Below, in pieces: positions 1 through 10,890 of a stretch of DNA of 64,000 nt (within the stretch, counting starts at the first letter, position 1; the number at the start of each line of letters is the position of its first letter). The notes under the pieces were generated by a model that was given only the letters and a program-made list of their open reading frames with translations, was not told the DNA's origin and searched no databases. Source of the DNA: Heloderma charlesbogerti (Eukaryota; Chordata; Lepidosauria; Squamata; Helodermatidae); the NCBI GenBank assembly GCA_026122225.1, contig JANEZZ010001568.1:1-64000 (forward strand), in the 5' to 3' direction. Made by a program: the position numbers and the translations under genes.

Positions 1-289
1 CCTTAAAATCTGTGACAGTCCCACCTGCCAACACCTGTGAGGCCTGACAGATACCTGCAGCCTCCCCGTGCGAGTGCAGCTTCCCTCTGAAGAAGGCCAG
101 GTGCTGGGGAAGCCAGAGGGAAGGGCTGCGACTGCCCTGGCCTATGTTGGACCTCCCAGAGCGTCTGGGTGGCTGCAGAGGGAAAGAGATTGCTGCTGTT
201 GGTCTCCTCCATTTTCTGGATCTTTCTCAGCTTCTCCTGTTTCCTCCCCTCCCTCCCCCCACCATGACGTCCTTCTTCTTCCCTTCCAG
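1..289 (+). other. end of intron 2 of class II beta gene A
   Basis: Non-coding sequence ahead of the beta-2 exon, ending in a pyrimidine-rich tract and the CAG acceptor at 287-289. Exons 1 and 2 of this gene must lie upstream of the window. Nothing else recognisable is present. Confidence 0.7.
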
Positions 290-571
290 TTAAGCCCACA
301 GTCTCCATCTCCCCCACCAAGGATGACCCCCTCTCCCCCCACACCCTCCTGCTCTGCACTGCGGCCAGTTTCTATCCCCTGGAGATTGAGATCAAGTGGC
401 TGAAGAACGGGCAAGAGGAGAAGGAAGGGGTCGCCTATGGGGAAGAGCTCCGGAACGGAGACTGGACATACCAGACCCAGGTGATGCTGGAGACGTCGCC
501 CGAGTGGGGAGACATCTACACCTGCCAGGTGGAGCACCCCAGCCTGGAGACGCCCATCACGGTGCAGTGGG
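290..571 (+). CDS. gene A exon 3, beta-2 immunoglobulin domain
   Basis: The 282-bp exon has the standard class II beta exon 3 length. After the split first codon it reads KPTVSISPTK, then the first domain cysteine in LLLCTAASFYP, the IKWLKNGQEE strand, and the second cysteine in IYTCQVEH, ending TPITVQW. Donor GT is at 572-573. The residues after the first cysteine (TAAS) differ from the more usual VTG of gene B. Confidence 0.95.
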
Positions 572-3500
572 GTACGAGCCTCCCTCCCCCTTTCCCCTGG
601 AGACCCAATCCTGCAAAGAGGGTGGGAATTCCACATTCCTGTGTCACTCCTGACCTGCTCGAGAGGCTGAAAGAGAGGCCCCAGCACTTCTCAGGAGGTG
701 CCCCGTTCTGATGCATGTGAGCAAAAGCCAAAGTCTGGAGCTCCATGGGAGATCATTGCACCCACGACTTCCATCCAGCAGGCAGATCATCTTGCATGTG
801 GCACTCGGTGCAATACACTGGATAGCCCGCGCCCCCCTGCCAGCGTTCTACATTCATAACTGGTTTTTTAGTTGGGTACGTTTTCCCTGGAAAACTTAGT
901 TGTTTACTACAAGAAGGTGGGGAAATTATTTATAGTTATTTATTTACGTTACTTACTGTGAGTATGGAATAGGGAGGAAAGAGTTCACTGCTTTGGCTTC
1001 CTCGCACTGTTGCTAAACTCACACAGTTGCTTAACTCGTTTGTTTCCTGAAGCCTTGTCCCTGGGGCTGAGACGCTCCCTCGCACGCATGCCTCCCTATA
1101 GAGACAGGCCCAACTGCGGCTGCAGTGAATCTGATTGGAGGGCCTCGTTTGAAAAGCAAGGGAGGCTGTGTGTGAACTCTTGATCAGCCCTGGCTTCCAG
1201 TGGCTGGGAATGTAGGCAGTTGGCCCCCCAGGGAATGGGGATTCCTATCTAGCAAGGAGGACCATTAACAATATTGAATGGGAGACCTGTTGAGGGGAGA
1301 TCCTCTGCTCAATGGGTCGTTGGAGGGGACAGCAGACAAAGGGGAGGCGATTTGGGGAGGCTGTGGGTTGCGAGGTCTGGATCCTTTTCTGTGTGTTTTT
1401 TAAAACTTAATTGATATGCTGTGTAAATTCAGTCCTGCTTAACTTCAGAAAGGAAGGAAAGGAAAGGTTCCTCCTGTGCAAGCACCGAGTCATTGCTGAC
1501 CCCTAGAGGGACGCCGCTTGCGCTGGCGTTTTCATGGCAGACTGTAGTGGGCTGGTTTGCTCTGGCCTTCCCCAGGCGTGACCACCTTTCCCCCAGCAAG
1601 CTGGGTCCTCATTTTACCGACTTCGGAAGGATGGAGGGCTGAGTCGACCTGAGCCGGCTACCCAAGACCCAGCTTCCGCTGGGATCGAACTCAGGTCGTG
1701 GGGAGAGTTTCGGTTGCAATACTGCCGCCTACCACTCTGCGCCACACGAGGCTCGACTTCAGAACCAGCACTAAATGGGTCTGAAGCACCCCGGTGGGTA
1801 ACCCAGCCAATTTCAACAGACAGACATTACTACAGACAAAATTGTAGATTGAAATCTATGTAAGGCTTTATTTCAGGAAAATACAAAATATAAAGCAAGT
1901 GGCAGGGTGGTTATATGAGCGCTAGAAACTTTCTCTATAATTACAGGGAAAGAAAGCAACACAAATAGAATATTAATTAAAGGAACGGCAGTTGCCAAAG
2001 CTGGTATTACAGATTTGGCTGATAGGGTAACGGCTTGAGCTTCTCGCCTTGTTATGACTCCTCCGTCCAACTTTCTCCTGTTTACTGCTTGCGGTTTAAA
2101 GTGAAACTAAAACAAAACTAAGCGTAACTAAAAGGTGTTAACTCTCCCGCTACTTCCTCCTGCACTTGACTTGGATATGAACACTATGCTAGAGCATTAC
2201 TAAGTTCCTCGAGGCCTGTGAAGAATGGAGGTGGAAGTTAGCGTGAAAGTAAAAGCCCAAGACTTGGAAATAATTCTAAGCCCCACCTTCAGACACAACT
2301 CCTGAGACTCAAGCTCAGAAATAATTCTAAGTTCTGCTTTCAGAAAATACTCTTAGTCCTTAGTTCAGAAAATATTCTAAGTTCCAAATAATAAGAGTCT
2401 CAGGAGGTCCACAGTGACCCACATCCTCGGGCCTGGTGGCGAGGCAGAAAGAGCGCAGTGAAGCAGCAGGAACAGCAGTGGGGATGGGCTCTCCCTGCCT
2501 GTCCTTCTGTACACCCGCTCTGGTAAAGATGGGGCCCTGAGGAGGGAGGAGAGAACCATCTCCCCATCAAAACGGGGCGTGTGTGGTTGGACCACCTGCT
2601 CACCAATCAGAGGTCCGGGGCCTCCTCTGTCTCCCACAGTTTCAGGTGTTTGGGAAACATCTCTGGCACCACTGCACATGGGTTACTTTGAAATGTCCCC
2701 AAACGTGGCCCGCAGCCCGCCACCTGGGCATGTGACCTCGACTGACGCATTTCTCCCTGGTGCATCTCCTTTGATGCCACGGCCACCTTTGCCCGTCTTT
2801 GGCCATCTCCGCCCAAACACCTCCTGCCAGCTGTCGCTCGTGCGCAGGGCTACAGCTCCGCCGCCCGACTCGCCTCAAGGAAGGCCGCTCTCGTGTCAGC
2901 AGGTGTGCACCGCGAGATGCCGAAGCAGCCCTTCTCCTCCTCTTAGTGGGCCCCTGAGCAGGCTCCGTTCTGCCGCTCATCTCACTCACGCGCTCTGCCA
3001 GCGCTCCGTGGCCTTGCAAACCCTGTGAAGCCGCCTGTGAAGACAGCTGCATTTCCCCCCTTCCTTCAAAGACAGTCCTGCCAAACCTTAAGAGTCTTAG
3101 CTAGTGAGATAAAATCCAGCAGCACAGAATCAGACCTCAAGGTCTTTTTGCCCAGGGGCCAAGAGCCTGGAATAGAAGACTGATTCGTAAATCCGAGTCT
3201 GGGGTCTTTCAGGGGCTCTTCTTGTAGGTCTCCGCAAACCCTCACTCAGGTCATTCAGCCATCCCAGATCAAATTGGCCACCCCAGTCTTTGTCAGCAAT
3301 GCTATTTGACCCTTTCAGTGCCAGATTAACACCCTGTACTCTTAAACTTGCTTTACTGAATGCAAGAGACTGAGGAGAGGGCAGCAGCGTGGGCTGAAAA
3401 AGGCCCTCCCTGTGTGTAGCACATGGAACGGATCCCCCTTTCGAAAGCTGGAGGCTGAGAGGCCAGACCTGCCCCGATCCTGCTGCTCACGTGAGGCTCC

Positions 3501-5710
3501 CCTCCTCCTCCTCCCACAGAGCCACGGAGGTCGGACTCTGCCAGGAGCAAAGTGTGGACGGGGGCCGTGGGGGCCGTGCTGGGCGTGGTCTTTGTGGCCG
3601 TGGGACTCGCCCTCTACCTGAAGAGCAAGAAAGGTAATCGTGTGTGTGTGTGTGGGGGGGAGAAGTGGTGGCACCAGAGGAACTTTGTGGCGAAGGGATC
3701 AATGAATTTTGGATGCGGGTTGCCTGCCTCGTCCACATCCTCATCCCCCAGCAGAAGCTGCCCAGGATAAGGTTTTCTAGCATCCCCCTGCAGAAGGCCC
3801 TTCTAAAAGCTCCATGGGGCCTGATCCAAGGGGAGAGGGAGAGCACCCCCCTCCAAGCACAGTGGCTTAGAGGTTGAGCTCTGAATCGGGAAGCCCCCAG
3901 GTGGAATCTCACCTCTGCCATGAACTCACAGGTGGCCTTAGGCAAGCCGCTCTCTCTCAGCCTCCGTCCTCCCACCTGCAGCATGGGGGATTACCTGACA
4001 GGGTGGAGGTGGTTGTCGTAAGGATGACAGCTGGGCAGTGCATGTGAAGCGCTTCGCATAGTTCAAAGCGCTGTGGAAATGGGAAGTGTTCTTGCAGCCT
4101 GTCCTGACTGGCGGCGGCACTCCGGGGCTCTGGGCAGAGAGAGAGGGGCCTCCCCCATCACTTGCTCGTGCCGGGCACCCTTCCTTCCCTGGAGATGCCA
4201 GGAAGGACCTGGGCAGAGGGACCCTCTGCATGCAGAGCAGGGGCTCGAACACCGCAGCCCCCTCCCCACAATGCGTATGCTGGAGTCGCACAGATCCTGC
4301 ACCGGCGCTCAGGGGAGCCTGTGACGCCAGGAAGGGGGTCCTTGTGCTTCAGCGCCATCCCATCCGCCAGGACAGCGGGACCCTCTGAGGAGGGTTTGCT
4401 TGGAAAGATCCCCTTCAAGCAGAGTCAGGTCAGCTGCTGGGTCGGGAAGGCAGGCTGCGTCTTGCCACAATCCCGGGTCTCAGCTGGGCAGAGAAAAGAG
4501 GCAGGAGGGGTTTGTGCCTTGAGGGGCAGCTCATGGTGGAGGGAAGGAGGGTCTCGCTTTCCTCCTCCCCTAAGCAGCACCCCTCCATGGATGTAACTGT
4601 GTCTCCGTCTCTCTCTCCTTTTAGCAACGCCCATCCAACCACCTGCAGGTAAGGTCTCCGCACCTCTCCCCCAATTCCTTGTGTTCATTTTCATCCTGCC
4701 CTTTCAAAAGCATTTGTCCAGGGTAGTTTCCAAGTGTTTCAAAAAGACCCCGCAAAGCCGGCGTCCAGAGTGCAGCTTCTCTGCGGCGTCCAGAAGCAGC
4801 CGCCCTGCTAGTCTCTTGTAGCCGAAACAACCAGGAGTCTTGTGACACTTTAAAGAGTTTACAGATTTCTTGTGGCAGAACCTTTTATGGGCACAGCCCA
4901 CTTCCTCAGATGTCAGACGGGCTGTCCTCAGTGTGTGTGCTTATTTGTTTATCCTGAATAAAATAAAATAAAATCTCTTGAGTGGATTACATATAACAGT
5001 ATTAAAATCACTGCTTAAAATACACCATAAAAACAATTGCAGCTACAACAGGAAGAACAATACAAAAACAGGAAATGGAGCCGCGTCATGAATAATTCCG
5101 ATTATTACAGGCCAGATTAATTGCAAGCCTGTTGACTGATGTAGATGGATTCAGAAGGGGGAAATCGACTCAGAGGGGCCCAAAGACATCAAAATGCAAG
5201 GTGCTTTCAATATAAGCACAGTGACAATTCACAAATTGAGATAATTTAGCCTTCCTAGTTTTGCTATGCTAATTTAACACTTCCAAAAGGGGAGGTACCT
5301 CCTTCGTCCCAATTAAGTCCTAAATGAATAGAATCAAACTTGCGGGTCATTCTAAGATAGCCACTTCATTCTGGAGCCTGTCAAAATATGGTCTGTCAAA
5401 AGATGTCGACCTTTGGGTCAGCAGCAGAGCATCTGAGGAGGCTGACCGGGGGGGGGGGTTCTCCCTCACTGGGCTGCAGCCCCCTGCCCTGCATAGCCTG
5501 CCAGTCTGGAAGGTCCGTCAGTCACTCAGAGTGCGTTGGTGGTGGCATGTGAGGGCTGCAGTGGGGAGGGGGGAGATGGGAAAGCCCCTGGGCAAGTCAA
5601 TGTTCCCGTCCGTCTTCTCTTCTTGCACATCATCCAAACATGCTTTTTCCTATTTGTTTATGTGTTTTACTGTACGTTTTCATTTTTCCCTCCCAGCACT
5701 CATCAGCTAG
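290..5710 (+). CDS. MHC class II beta chain gene A, partial (exons 3-6)
   Basis: Coding segments are 290-571, 3520-3633, 4625-4648 and 5697-5710. They encode the membrane-proximal Ig domain, connecting peptide plus transmembrane segment, and a short cytoplasmic tail of a class II beta chain, the cell-surface partner of an alpha chain that presents peptides to CD4 T cells. All junctions are GT-AG and phase 1, and no stop or frameshift interrupts the four exons, so the visible part looks functional. The peptide-binding beta-1 exon is outside the window, so allele or pseudogene status cannot be judged. Compared with gene B it has a 2.9-kb intron 3 (gene B: 332 bp), enlarged by repeats. The paralogue 38 kb downstream has the same exon lengths and very similar protein. 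Locus identity (DR-like or otherwise) cannot be assigned. Confidence 0.93.
1451..1755 (-). mobile_element. Sauria-type tRNA-derived SINE with 9-bp target duplication
   Basis: Read on the minus strand it starts with a tRNA-like promoter region (GTGGCGCAGAGTGGTAGGCG, then GAGTTCGATCC as a B box) and ends in a CTTGCACAGG...CCTTTCC tail typical of Sauria SINEs, whose tail is related to BovB. Perfect direct repeats ACTTCAGAA at 1442-1450 and 1756-1764 flank it. Confidence 0.8.
2370..3340 (-). repeat. LTR-like dispersed repeat, copy 1
   Basis: About 950 bp that match 16310-17210 along their whole length (shared landmarks include the GGTTACTTTGAAATGTCCC-type block at 2680 and GGGGCTCTTCTTGTAGG at 3210). 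Copy 2 carries a TATAAAA box on the minus strand, so I read the family as a solo LTR or similar promoter-bearing repeat in minus orientation. No TG...CA ends or target duplication could be fixed, so the class is uncertain. Confidence 0.45.
3520..3633 (+). CDS. gene A exon 4, connecting peptide and transmembrane segment
   Basis: A 114-bp exon after the CAG at 3517-3519. It encodes a short charged connector (EPRRSDSARSK), then a glycine-rich hydrophobic helix (GAVGAVLGVVFVAVGLALYL) and a basic stop-transfer KSKK. The GxxG-type spacing is what class II beta uses to pack against the alpha transmembrane helix. Donor GT is at 3634. Confidence 0.93.
3858..4080 (+). repeat. MIR-like SINE in intron 4 of gene A
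   Basis: It has the MIR hallmark order: a tRNA-like head, then GGCCTTAGGCAAGCCGCTCT, CAGCCTC, a hypothesised TACCT-GACAGGGT block and GTGAAGCGCTTCGCATAG near the end. The same element sits at the same place in gene B (about 39776-40060), so it predates the gene duplication. Confidence 0.65.
4625..4648 (+). CDS. gene A exon 5, cytoplasmic tail
   Basis: A 24-bp micro-exon between TTTTAG and GTAAGG, encoding ATPIQPPA after the split codon. Length and phase equal those of gene B exon 5. Confidence 0.85.
4649..5696 (+). other. gene A intron 5
   Basis: About 1 kb, AT-rich in the middle, recognisably similar to gene B intron 5 (40624-41672). It contains no coding signal and ends in TTTTTCCCTCCCAG. 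Confidence 0.7.
5697..5710 (+). CDS. gene A exon 6, last four residues and stop
   Basis: After the CAG at 5694-5696 the frame reads A-L-I-S then TAG at 5708-5710. The same ending occurs in gene B. The 3' UTR follows to roughly 6240; no clear AATAAA was seen, the nearest candidate being GATAAA at about 6549. Confidence 0.85.
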
Positions 5711-6239
5711 TCCGTCCAGCTTCGAGTCCCAACATGGAAAATAACTCTTTTGAAAGCTGCTGGAGCTCTTTCCTTCCTGGAAGATGCAAAACTGGAGGGG
5801 GTGAAAAAGAGAGCCTGCCGCCTGCCGCCACCTCCGCACTGGCTGCCTTCTCCTGTGTCTCTGAATGTGCTTCTGGGGCTTTCTTTGGGGGTGGGGTGGA
5901 GTGGGAGGGGATTCGTCCTGCCAAGTGCTGAGAAGATCCCTCTCCTTCCCTGGATTTCTGATCAGTAGCAGAGAATGGGTCAGAGTCCCTTCCTCACCTG
6001 GCAGGACCCCGCAGACGACCCCCTTCCCAAGCGGGGGGAGACTCGCTCCATGCTCAGCTGTCTGCATCCAGCCGGAGCTGCTGCGTCTGCATTGCAGGCG
6101 GTTCTGAGCAGCATCCCTGGGACCCGCCAGCAGATTCCGGTCTGTGCTGCTTCACCGCTGATTAGAAGTGCTGCTGCCTGTTGCTGGAAGTCACAAGGCT
6201 TAGTCGAAAGGCACTGAAAAAACTCTCCGCCTTGTACTG

Positions 6240-6500
6240 TTAGGGGAGGGGCTGTAGCTGCGTGGTAGAGCCCTTGCCTAGCGTGCAGAAGGCCCCAGGT
6301 TGAGTCTCCAGCAGCGTCTCCAGGCCGGGCCGGGCTGGCAGCCTGGGCCCCTCGGATGTCTCGGACTCTGACTCCCGCAGCCCCCGAGCACTGGCCATGC
6401 TGGCTGGGGCTGGTGGGATTGTAGTCCAACACATCTGGAGGGCAGCGCATTGCCTCCCCCGGTGCAGACACTGCTGAGCGAGGTGGACCAGGGGCCTGAC
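6240..6500. repeat. tRNA-derived SINE head followed by palindromic MITE
   Basis: 6240-6330 has a tRNA-like A box (GGGGCTGTAGCTGCGTGGTA) and B-box region and is shared with gene B at 42296-42400. 6370-6460 is one copy of a reptile palindromic repeat (CCAGCCAGCATGGCCA / GGGATTGTAGTCC type), in reverse order. These are repeat copies, not a tRNA gene: the acceptor stem cannot be closed. Confidence 0.55.
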
Positions 6501-6579
6501 TCTGCGCACGGCCTCATATCTGCGTTAGGCCCGTCCTGTCGCCCTTATGATAAATGCTGTTAAGCCTACAGGAGTTAAA

Positions 6580-7392
6580 TACCAGTGGGAAATGAATCTG
6601 GAAATTTTTTCTTTCATGTTTGTGCTAATAGTTTGCTGTGATATATTATTCCAGGTCTAGGTCCAGGTGCTTAATGGAATCAGACAAGTTAGTGCTCTTT
6701 CCCAGCTTTTCTGATCATTACTAATTATAAGATCTGAATCTAAGAGAACTTTACAGGGCTTGCTTAATATGGTTTCCTGATTTTGTATCATCAAAATTTC
6801 AAAAGCGTTTTTTTCCCGGAGAGACCCGGCTTTCCTTAAGAACCTTAAGGCTATGCTTCTAAGCTGTGGATGCTGAAAAAATAAAGGTTGGGAGTATTGC
6901 ATTTCATTCTGTATTTGTTCATATGATTTAAATGTTCCTTTGTCTATGACTGCGGTTATTTCTATTAGCCTATGATGGTACCATAAGGACAGGCTGCCTA
7001 ACTGCGTTTCATCTGTCATCTCTTCACTGTACATAATAGCTGTTAATGGAGATAAACTGGACTTAATACCCTTTTAAATTTCAACCAGTTGTTAAACATG
7101 GTTTTGGTACATGGGTTCGTTCTTAATATCTTTTTGTCAAATTTATTACAGGACCATAGAGTATTTTTCAACTCTGTTGAGACATGATGTTTTAATTCAG
7201 TTACTCTATCTGGATTAAACCATGTCTTCAAAGGCATAAGCATAGCCGCAATGTAATCATTTTTTATGGATGGGAAGGCCAATCCACCCTTCTCTGTTGC
7301 TTTTATTAAAGTTTTTTGTGCTCCTCTTGGTTTTTTCCCATTCCAGACAAAATCTAAGATTGTTTGCCAGTCTCCAAGTATCTTTTGTGGGG
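6580..7392 (-). mobile_element. L1-type LINE fragment, ORF2 C-terminus
   Basis: Two adjoining minus-strand open stretches (7043-7390 and 6657-7034) translate to the C-terminal region of an L1-clade ORF2 protein: FVWNGKKPR, then GGLAFPSIKNDY, a well-known signature downstream of the RT. There are frame breaks and no endonuclease or RT domain, so this is a 5'-truncated dead copy. Confidence 0.65.
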
Positions 7393-7727
7393 GGTAGCGC
7401 TCTTCAAGGACTTGAAAGGTTGTCACAGAGAGGAAGGCCCGGATCTCTCCTCGATCCTCCCAGAGCGCAGGACATGGAATCATGGGCTCAAGCGGCAGGA
7501 AGCCAGATTCTGGCTGCACATCAGGAGAAACCTCCTGACTGTCAGAGCAATACGACAATGGAACCAATGACCTAGGGAGGTGGGGGCTCTCCAAGCTGGA
7601 GGCGTTCCAGGCGAGGCTGGACAGCCACCTGTCAGGGATGCTCTGACTTGGATTCCTGCACTGAGCAGGGGGTTGGACTCGATGGCCTTGTAGGCCCCTT
7701 CCAGCCCTACTATTCTATGATTCTATC
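7393..7727 (+). mobile_element. CR1 LINE 3' end
   Basis: Sense-orientation CR1 3' region (CAGGAAGCCAGATTCTGG, CAATACGACAATGGAACC, GAGGCTGGACAGCCACCTGT) ending in the CR1 terminal microsatellite ATTCTATGATTCTAT. It abuts the L1 fragment. Confidence 0.85.
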
Positions 7728-7757
7728 AACTAGTACTTCACTTGATTTGGACACTTT

Positions 7758-7930
7758 GTTGTTCAGTCGTTCAGTCGTGTCCGACTCTTCGTGACCCCAT
7801 GGACCATAGCACGCCAGGCCTTCCTGTCCTGCGCTCTCTCCCGGCGTGTGCTCAAGTCCATATTGATCCACTATACTTCTATTAATGCAGCCAAAATAGC
7901 ATTTGCCTATTTTGGGCTGCATTTTACACC
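7758..7930 (-). mobile_element. BovB 3' end plus CR1 scrap
   Basis: 7758-7862 is the BovB 3' terminus in antisense (CAGTCGTTCAGTCGTGTCCG...). 7870-7930 reads antisense CR1 coding (ATTAATGCAGCC block, the CR1 residues GCINRS). Both are short, dead pieces. Confidence 0.7.
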
Positions 7931-7992
7931 ATCCCCCTGGCTTGTCTCGACTGAGGAGATGGTTTTGGCTGCAAAAGAAGGCAGAGGCAGCT

Positions 7993-8020
7993 CTGTGTGT
8001 GTGTGTGTGTGTGTGTGTGC
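7993..8020. repeat. (GT)n microsatellite
   Basis: About 14 uninterrupted GT units followed by a G-rich run at 8031-8040. Confidence 0.9.
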
Positions 8021-8237
8021 ATGCGGGTGCGGGGGGGGGGATTAAAGGCCCCCCCCGTTCCTCCTCCTGCCAGGCTAAAGGGGCTGGGGCCAGTCAGTTG
8101 GCCTGTTCGTCTGGTGATCTGTGGCAAACAGCAGCTCTGAGATGCCCAGCAGGCCCCGTGACCTGGGATGGTGCATTCATTCAGCTCTTAGTCATCACGG
8201 ATAAATCCACACATACTGAGAAATGCATGTGTGAATA

Positions 8238-8610
8238 CATGACTCAACAACACTACAAGCGAGAAGGATCTTGGAATTGTTGTAGATCACAAGCTGAATA
8301 TGAGCCAAAAATGTGATGTGGCTGCAAAAAAGGCCAGTGCTCTTTTGGGCTGCATGAATAGAAGCATAGCTTCCAAATCCCGGGAAGTACTAGTTCCCCT
8401 CTACTCAGCACTGGTTAGGCCTCATCTGGAGTACTGTGTCCAGTTCTGGGCACCGCACTTGAAGAAGGATGCAGACCAGCTGGAGAGGGTTCAGAGGAGG
8501 GCAAGAAAGATGATCAGGGGACTGGAAACAAAGCCCTACGAGGAGAGACTGAAAGAACTGGGCATGTTTAGCCTTGAGAGGAGAAGGCAGAAGGGAGGTA
8601 GGATAGCATG
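8238..8610 (+). mobile_element. CR1 LINE ORF2 C-terminal fragment
   Basis: An open stretch of about 103 codons gives the CR1 ORF2 C-terminus: LYSALVRPHLEYCVQFWAP, RVQRRARKMIRGLE and EERLKELGMFSLERRR. A second CR1 copy in opposite orientation interrupts it at 8611. Confidence 0.85.
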
Positions 8611-9060
8611 ATAGAATCATAGAATAGTAGGGTTGGAAGGGGCCTACAAGACCATTGAGTCCAACCCCCTGCTCAGTGCAGGAACCCAAGTCAGAGCATC
8701 CCTGACAGTTGGCTGTCCAGCCTCGTCTTGAACGCCTCCAGTGTGGGAGAGCCCACCGCCTCCCTAGGTCATTGGTTCCATTGTCATATTGCTCTAACAG
8801 GAAGTTCTTCCTGATGTTCAGCCGGAATCCGGCTTCCTGTCACTTGAGCCCATTATTCCGTGTGCTGCACTCTGGGATGATCGAGAAGGGATCCTGGCCT
8901 TCCTCTCTGTGACAGCCTTTCAAGGACTTGAAGAGCGCTATCATATCTCCCCTCAGTCTTCTCTTCTCAAGGCTAAACATGCCCAGTTCTTTCAGTCTCT
9001 CTTCATAGGGCTTTGTTTCCAGTCCCCTGATCATCTTCATTGCCCTCTTCAAGGACTTGA
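8611..9060 (-). mobile_element. CR1 LINE 3' end, antisense
   Basis: Starts with the reverse of the CR1 terminal repeat (ATAGAATCATAGAATAG) and continues with antisense CR1 3' sequence, including the antisense of the MIRGLETKPYEERLKELG coding block at about 8940-9040. Confidence 0.85.
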
Positions 9061-9230
9061 AAGTCACTCACTGGGTGACTTTGGGCCAGTCACAGACTTT
9101 CAGCCCAACCCACCTCACAGGGTTGTTGTTGTGGGAATAAAATAGAGACGAGGAGGATTATGTACCCTGCCTTGGGTTTCTTAAGGAGGAAGAAAGGGGG
9201 GATATGAATGGAATGAATGAATGAATGAGT
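9061..9230 (+). repeat. MIR/L2-like tail
   Basis: TGACTTTGGGCCAGTCAC, CCTCACAGGGTTGTTG and a CCTTGGGTT...GGATATGAAT ending match the conserved core and tail of MIR/L2-type elements. Related copies lie near 20500-20640, 29540-29670 and 62865-62990. Confidence 0.6.
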
Positions 9231-9649
9231 GAAGAATAAAAAAGCTAGTTATAAAGGCACGTAAAGTGGCAGGAGACCCAGCAAGGCAGCAGGAGAGACA
9301 GGCAGCCCTGTGGCACTTAAAGACTGGCAAATGTATTGACGATGACGATGAACCCTTCTATGATTCTGTGATTCTAGGTCTCTTTCGAAGGGGCAGAATT
9401 GAGACCCCTCGCCCCCTCGGCCCTTTGAGAGGAAGGGAGGGCCTCCGCTCGCTGGCACGGCGCCCGCCTGGACGCAGAGGGTGCTGGGTTCAGCTCCCGG
9501 CATCTCCAGTTAAGGCTGGAAAGGCCTGAACCCCTGCAGGGCCATTGCTGTCGGTCAGTGTGGATGCTACGAAGAGAGGGGCTGAGGGGGCATTTTGAAC
9601 AGCGGCCCATCCGTTCGAGCAATACATGAAGTGAAAATGACTCTGTCTA
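9231..9649. other. short repeat debris
   Basis: Contains a GAATGAAT run, a CR1-like TCTATGATTCTGTGATTC scrap near 9356 and a tRNA-like SINE piece around 9440-9510 (GGGTTCAGCTCCCGGCATCTCC). No gene seen. Confidence 0.45.
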
Positions 9650-10520
9650 AGGCAGCCGGCAACGTTGCTGATCCAACGGGAGAGGATGCTCTGGAACGGC
9701 CATTACGGCTACTCCCGGGAAGAGCCACGCAGACCGACTCCCCGGCTGCTTGGGCTGGATCCGGGGGATGGCGGACGGCGCAGGGCAAGCAAGGGCCCAG
9801 GAATGGCTGCCTCCCCCCTAGAAGGTGGAGGCTCTGCGTCCCTAAGAGGCCGCGAGGTTCTGCCCAGGCCTGGGCGACCCACAGGGGCTCGTAGCCTTCA
9901 GCGGCAGGCCCTCCAGACGGCTCGAGCAAGCGCGCCCAGTCGCGTGTTTCAAGGGAAGGCAGACGCCCCCCAGACGCGGGAACCCTTCCTGGCTCCGGGG
10001 TGGCGATCCGCCAGAGCCTGAGCGTGGGGAAGCGGATCCACGGAACGCCCCCCTCGCAAATGGGGCCGGGCCATGCTCCACGCTCAGTCGGCCCTGTGAG
10101 CCTGGGTGGCGGGTGGGCTCCCCTCGCTTATGGCGTCCACGCCCAGCCATCCCGGAGGACCCCTCCGCGGGAACTGGCGATGTCGGTCCCTGCGGGGGAG
10201 GTGTGTGCGTGCGGCGCACTGGTTCCGGGGTGGGGCGGGAGGGGGTGGGAGCTGGAGCGGCTTTGCGAGGGGGCGTCGCTTTCGCTGGCCACAGCCTCTT
10301 GGACTGTGGCCAGTTTCTCTGAACGAACGCTGAGCCCAGCTGGGCGCGTGGGGAAGCGAAACCTGAGCGCCTCTGCCGCGCCGGCGGGGGCCTCTGGGGA
10401 AAGGGTGCTGCTGCTGGGGCGCGGGGGGGCAAGCACCCAGAGTTGCTGCTTCTGCCACCAGAGAGGTGGACACAAATGGACGGGGGTGGCGGTGACTAGT
10501 CCCCGTGACCAGTGTGCATG
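9650..10520. other. CpG-rich segment without recognisable gene
   Basis: CpG dinucleotides are dense, unlike the CpG-poor flanks. Open frames in all directions (for example a 196-codon minus frame) are explained by GC content and translate to proline/arginine/alanine-rich text with no family signature. It could be an orphan promoter island or the remains of an excluded exon; function unknown. Confidence 0.5.
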
Positions 10521-10890
10521 AGTGCGTGTGTCTGCCCTGCCCTGTATGTAGCTGAAAAGAGGTACAGAGTGGCGGAATTTCAGGCTCTGATGCTGGAGAG
10601 CCACCCCCCCCCTCGCTTACTTCTCTTCCGTTCTCTTCCCAGTCTCAGTGAAGCAGCATCTGCACCTGAAGTGGTAGAGTAGACTAACTCCCTGCAAGTA
10701 GAAACCTAGCACACCAGGGAGAAAGGTTGTTCGAACTGTCGAACTGTTGCTGGATTAGACCAAAAGGCCTCTCGAGCTCAGCACGCTACCTGGGCTCTTT
10801 ATCTTCCAAATTAAGTCTGGAAAATTACGGTTAATTGTGGCATTGCACACATTTAATGGGTGGAATATGGTCCAAAAGAGAGAGAGATAA
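10521..10890. other. no recognisable feature
   Basis: CpG content drops, and the segment up to the truncated env of ERV1 holds no gene or repeat I can name. Confidence 0.4.

Larger units (their letters stand above)
572..3519 (+). other. gene A intron 3, expanded by repeats
   Basis: The first ~200 bp and last ~170 bp resemble gene B intron 3. Between about 780 and 3350 lies inserted repeat sequence: an unidentified stretch (830-1450), a SINE, an AT-rich unidentified stretch (1765-2370) with a poly(A)-type AATAAA on the minus strand near 1870 and imprecise repeats of a TTCAGAAAATA-like motif (2265-2385), then a 950-bp LTR-like repeat. Confidence 0.6.

Noticed and set aside
3..687. minus-strand frames across gene A exon 3
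   Set aside because: Shadows of the plus-strand Ig-domain exon.
6240..6330. possible tRNA gene
   Set aside because: A- and B-box-like words are present but no acceptor stem or anticodon arm closes; the copy at 42296 confirms a tRNA-derived SINE.
9842..10432. 196-codon minus-strand open frame
   Set aside because: Pro/Arg/Ala-rich translation of a CpG-rich stretch, no domain and no splice context.
10631..10677. possible terminal exon after TCTCTTCCCAG
   Set aside because: A splice-acceptor-like tract followed by 11 codons and a stop, but no partner exon or recognisable sequence.
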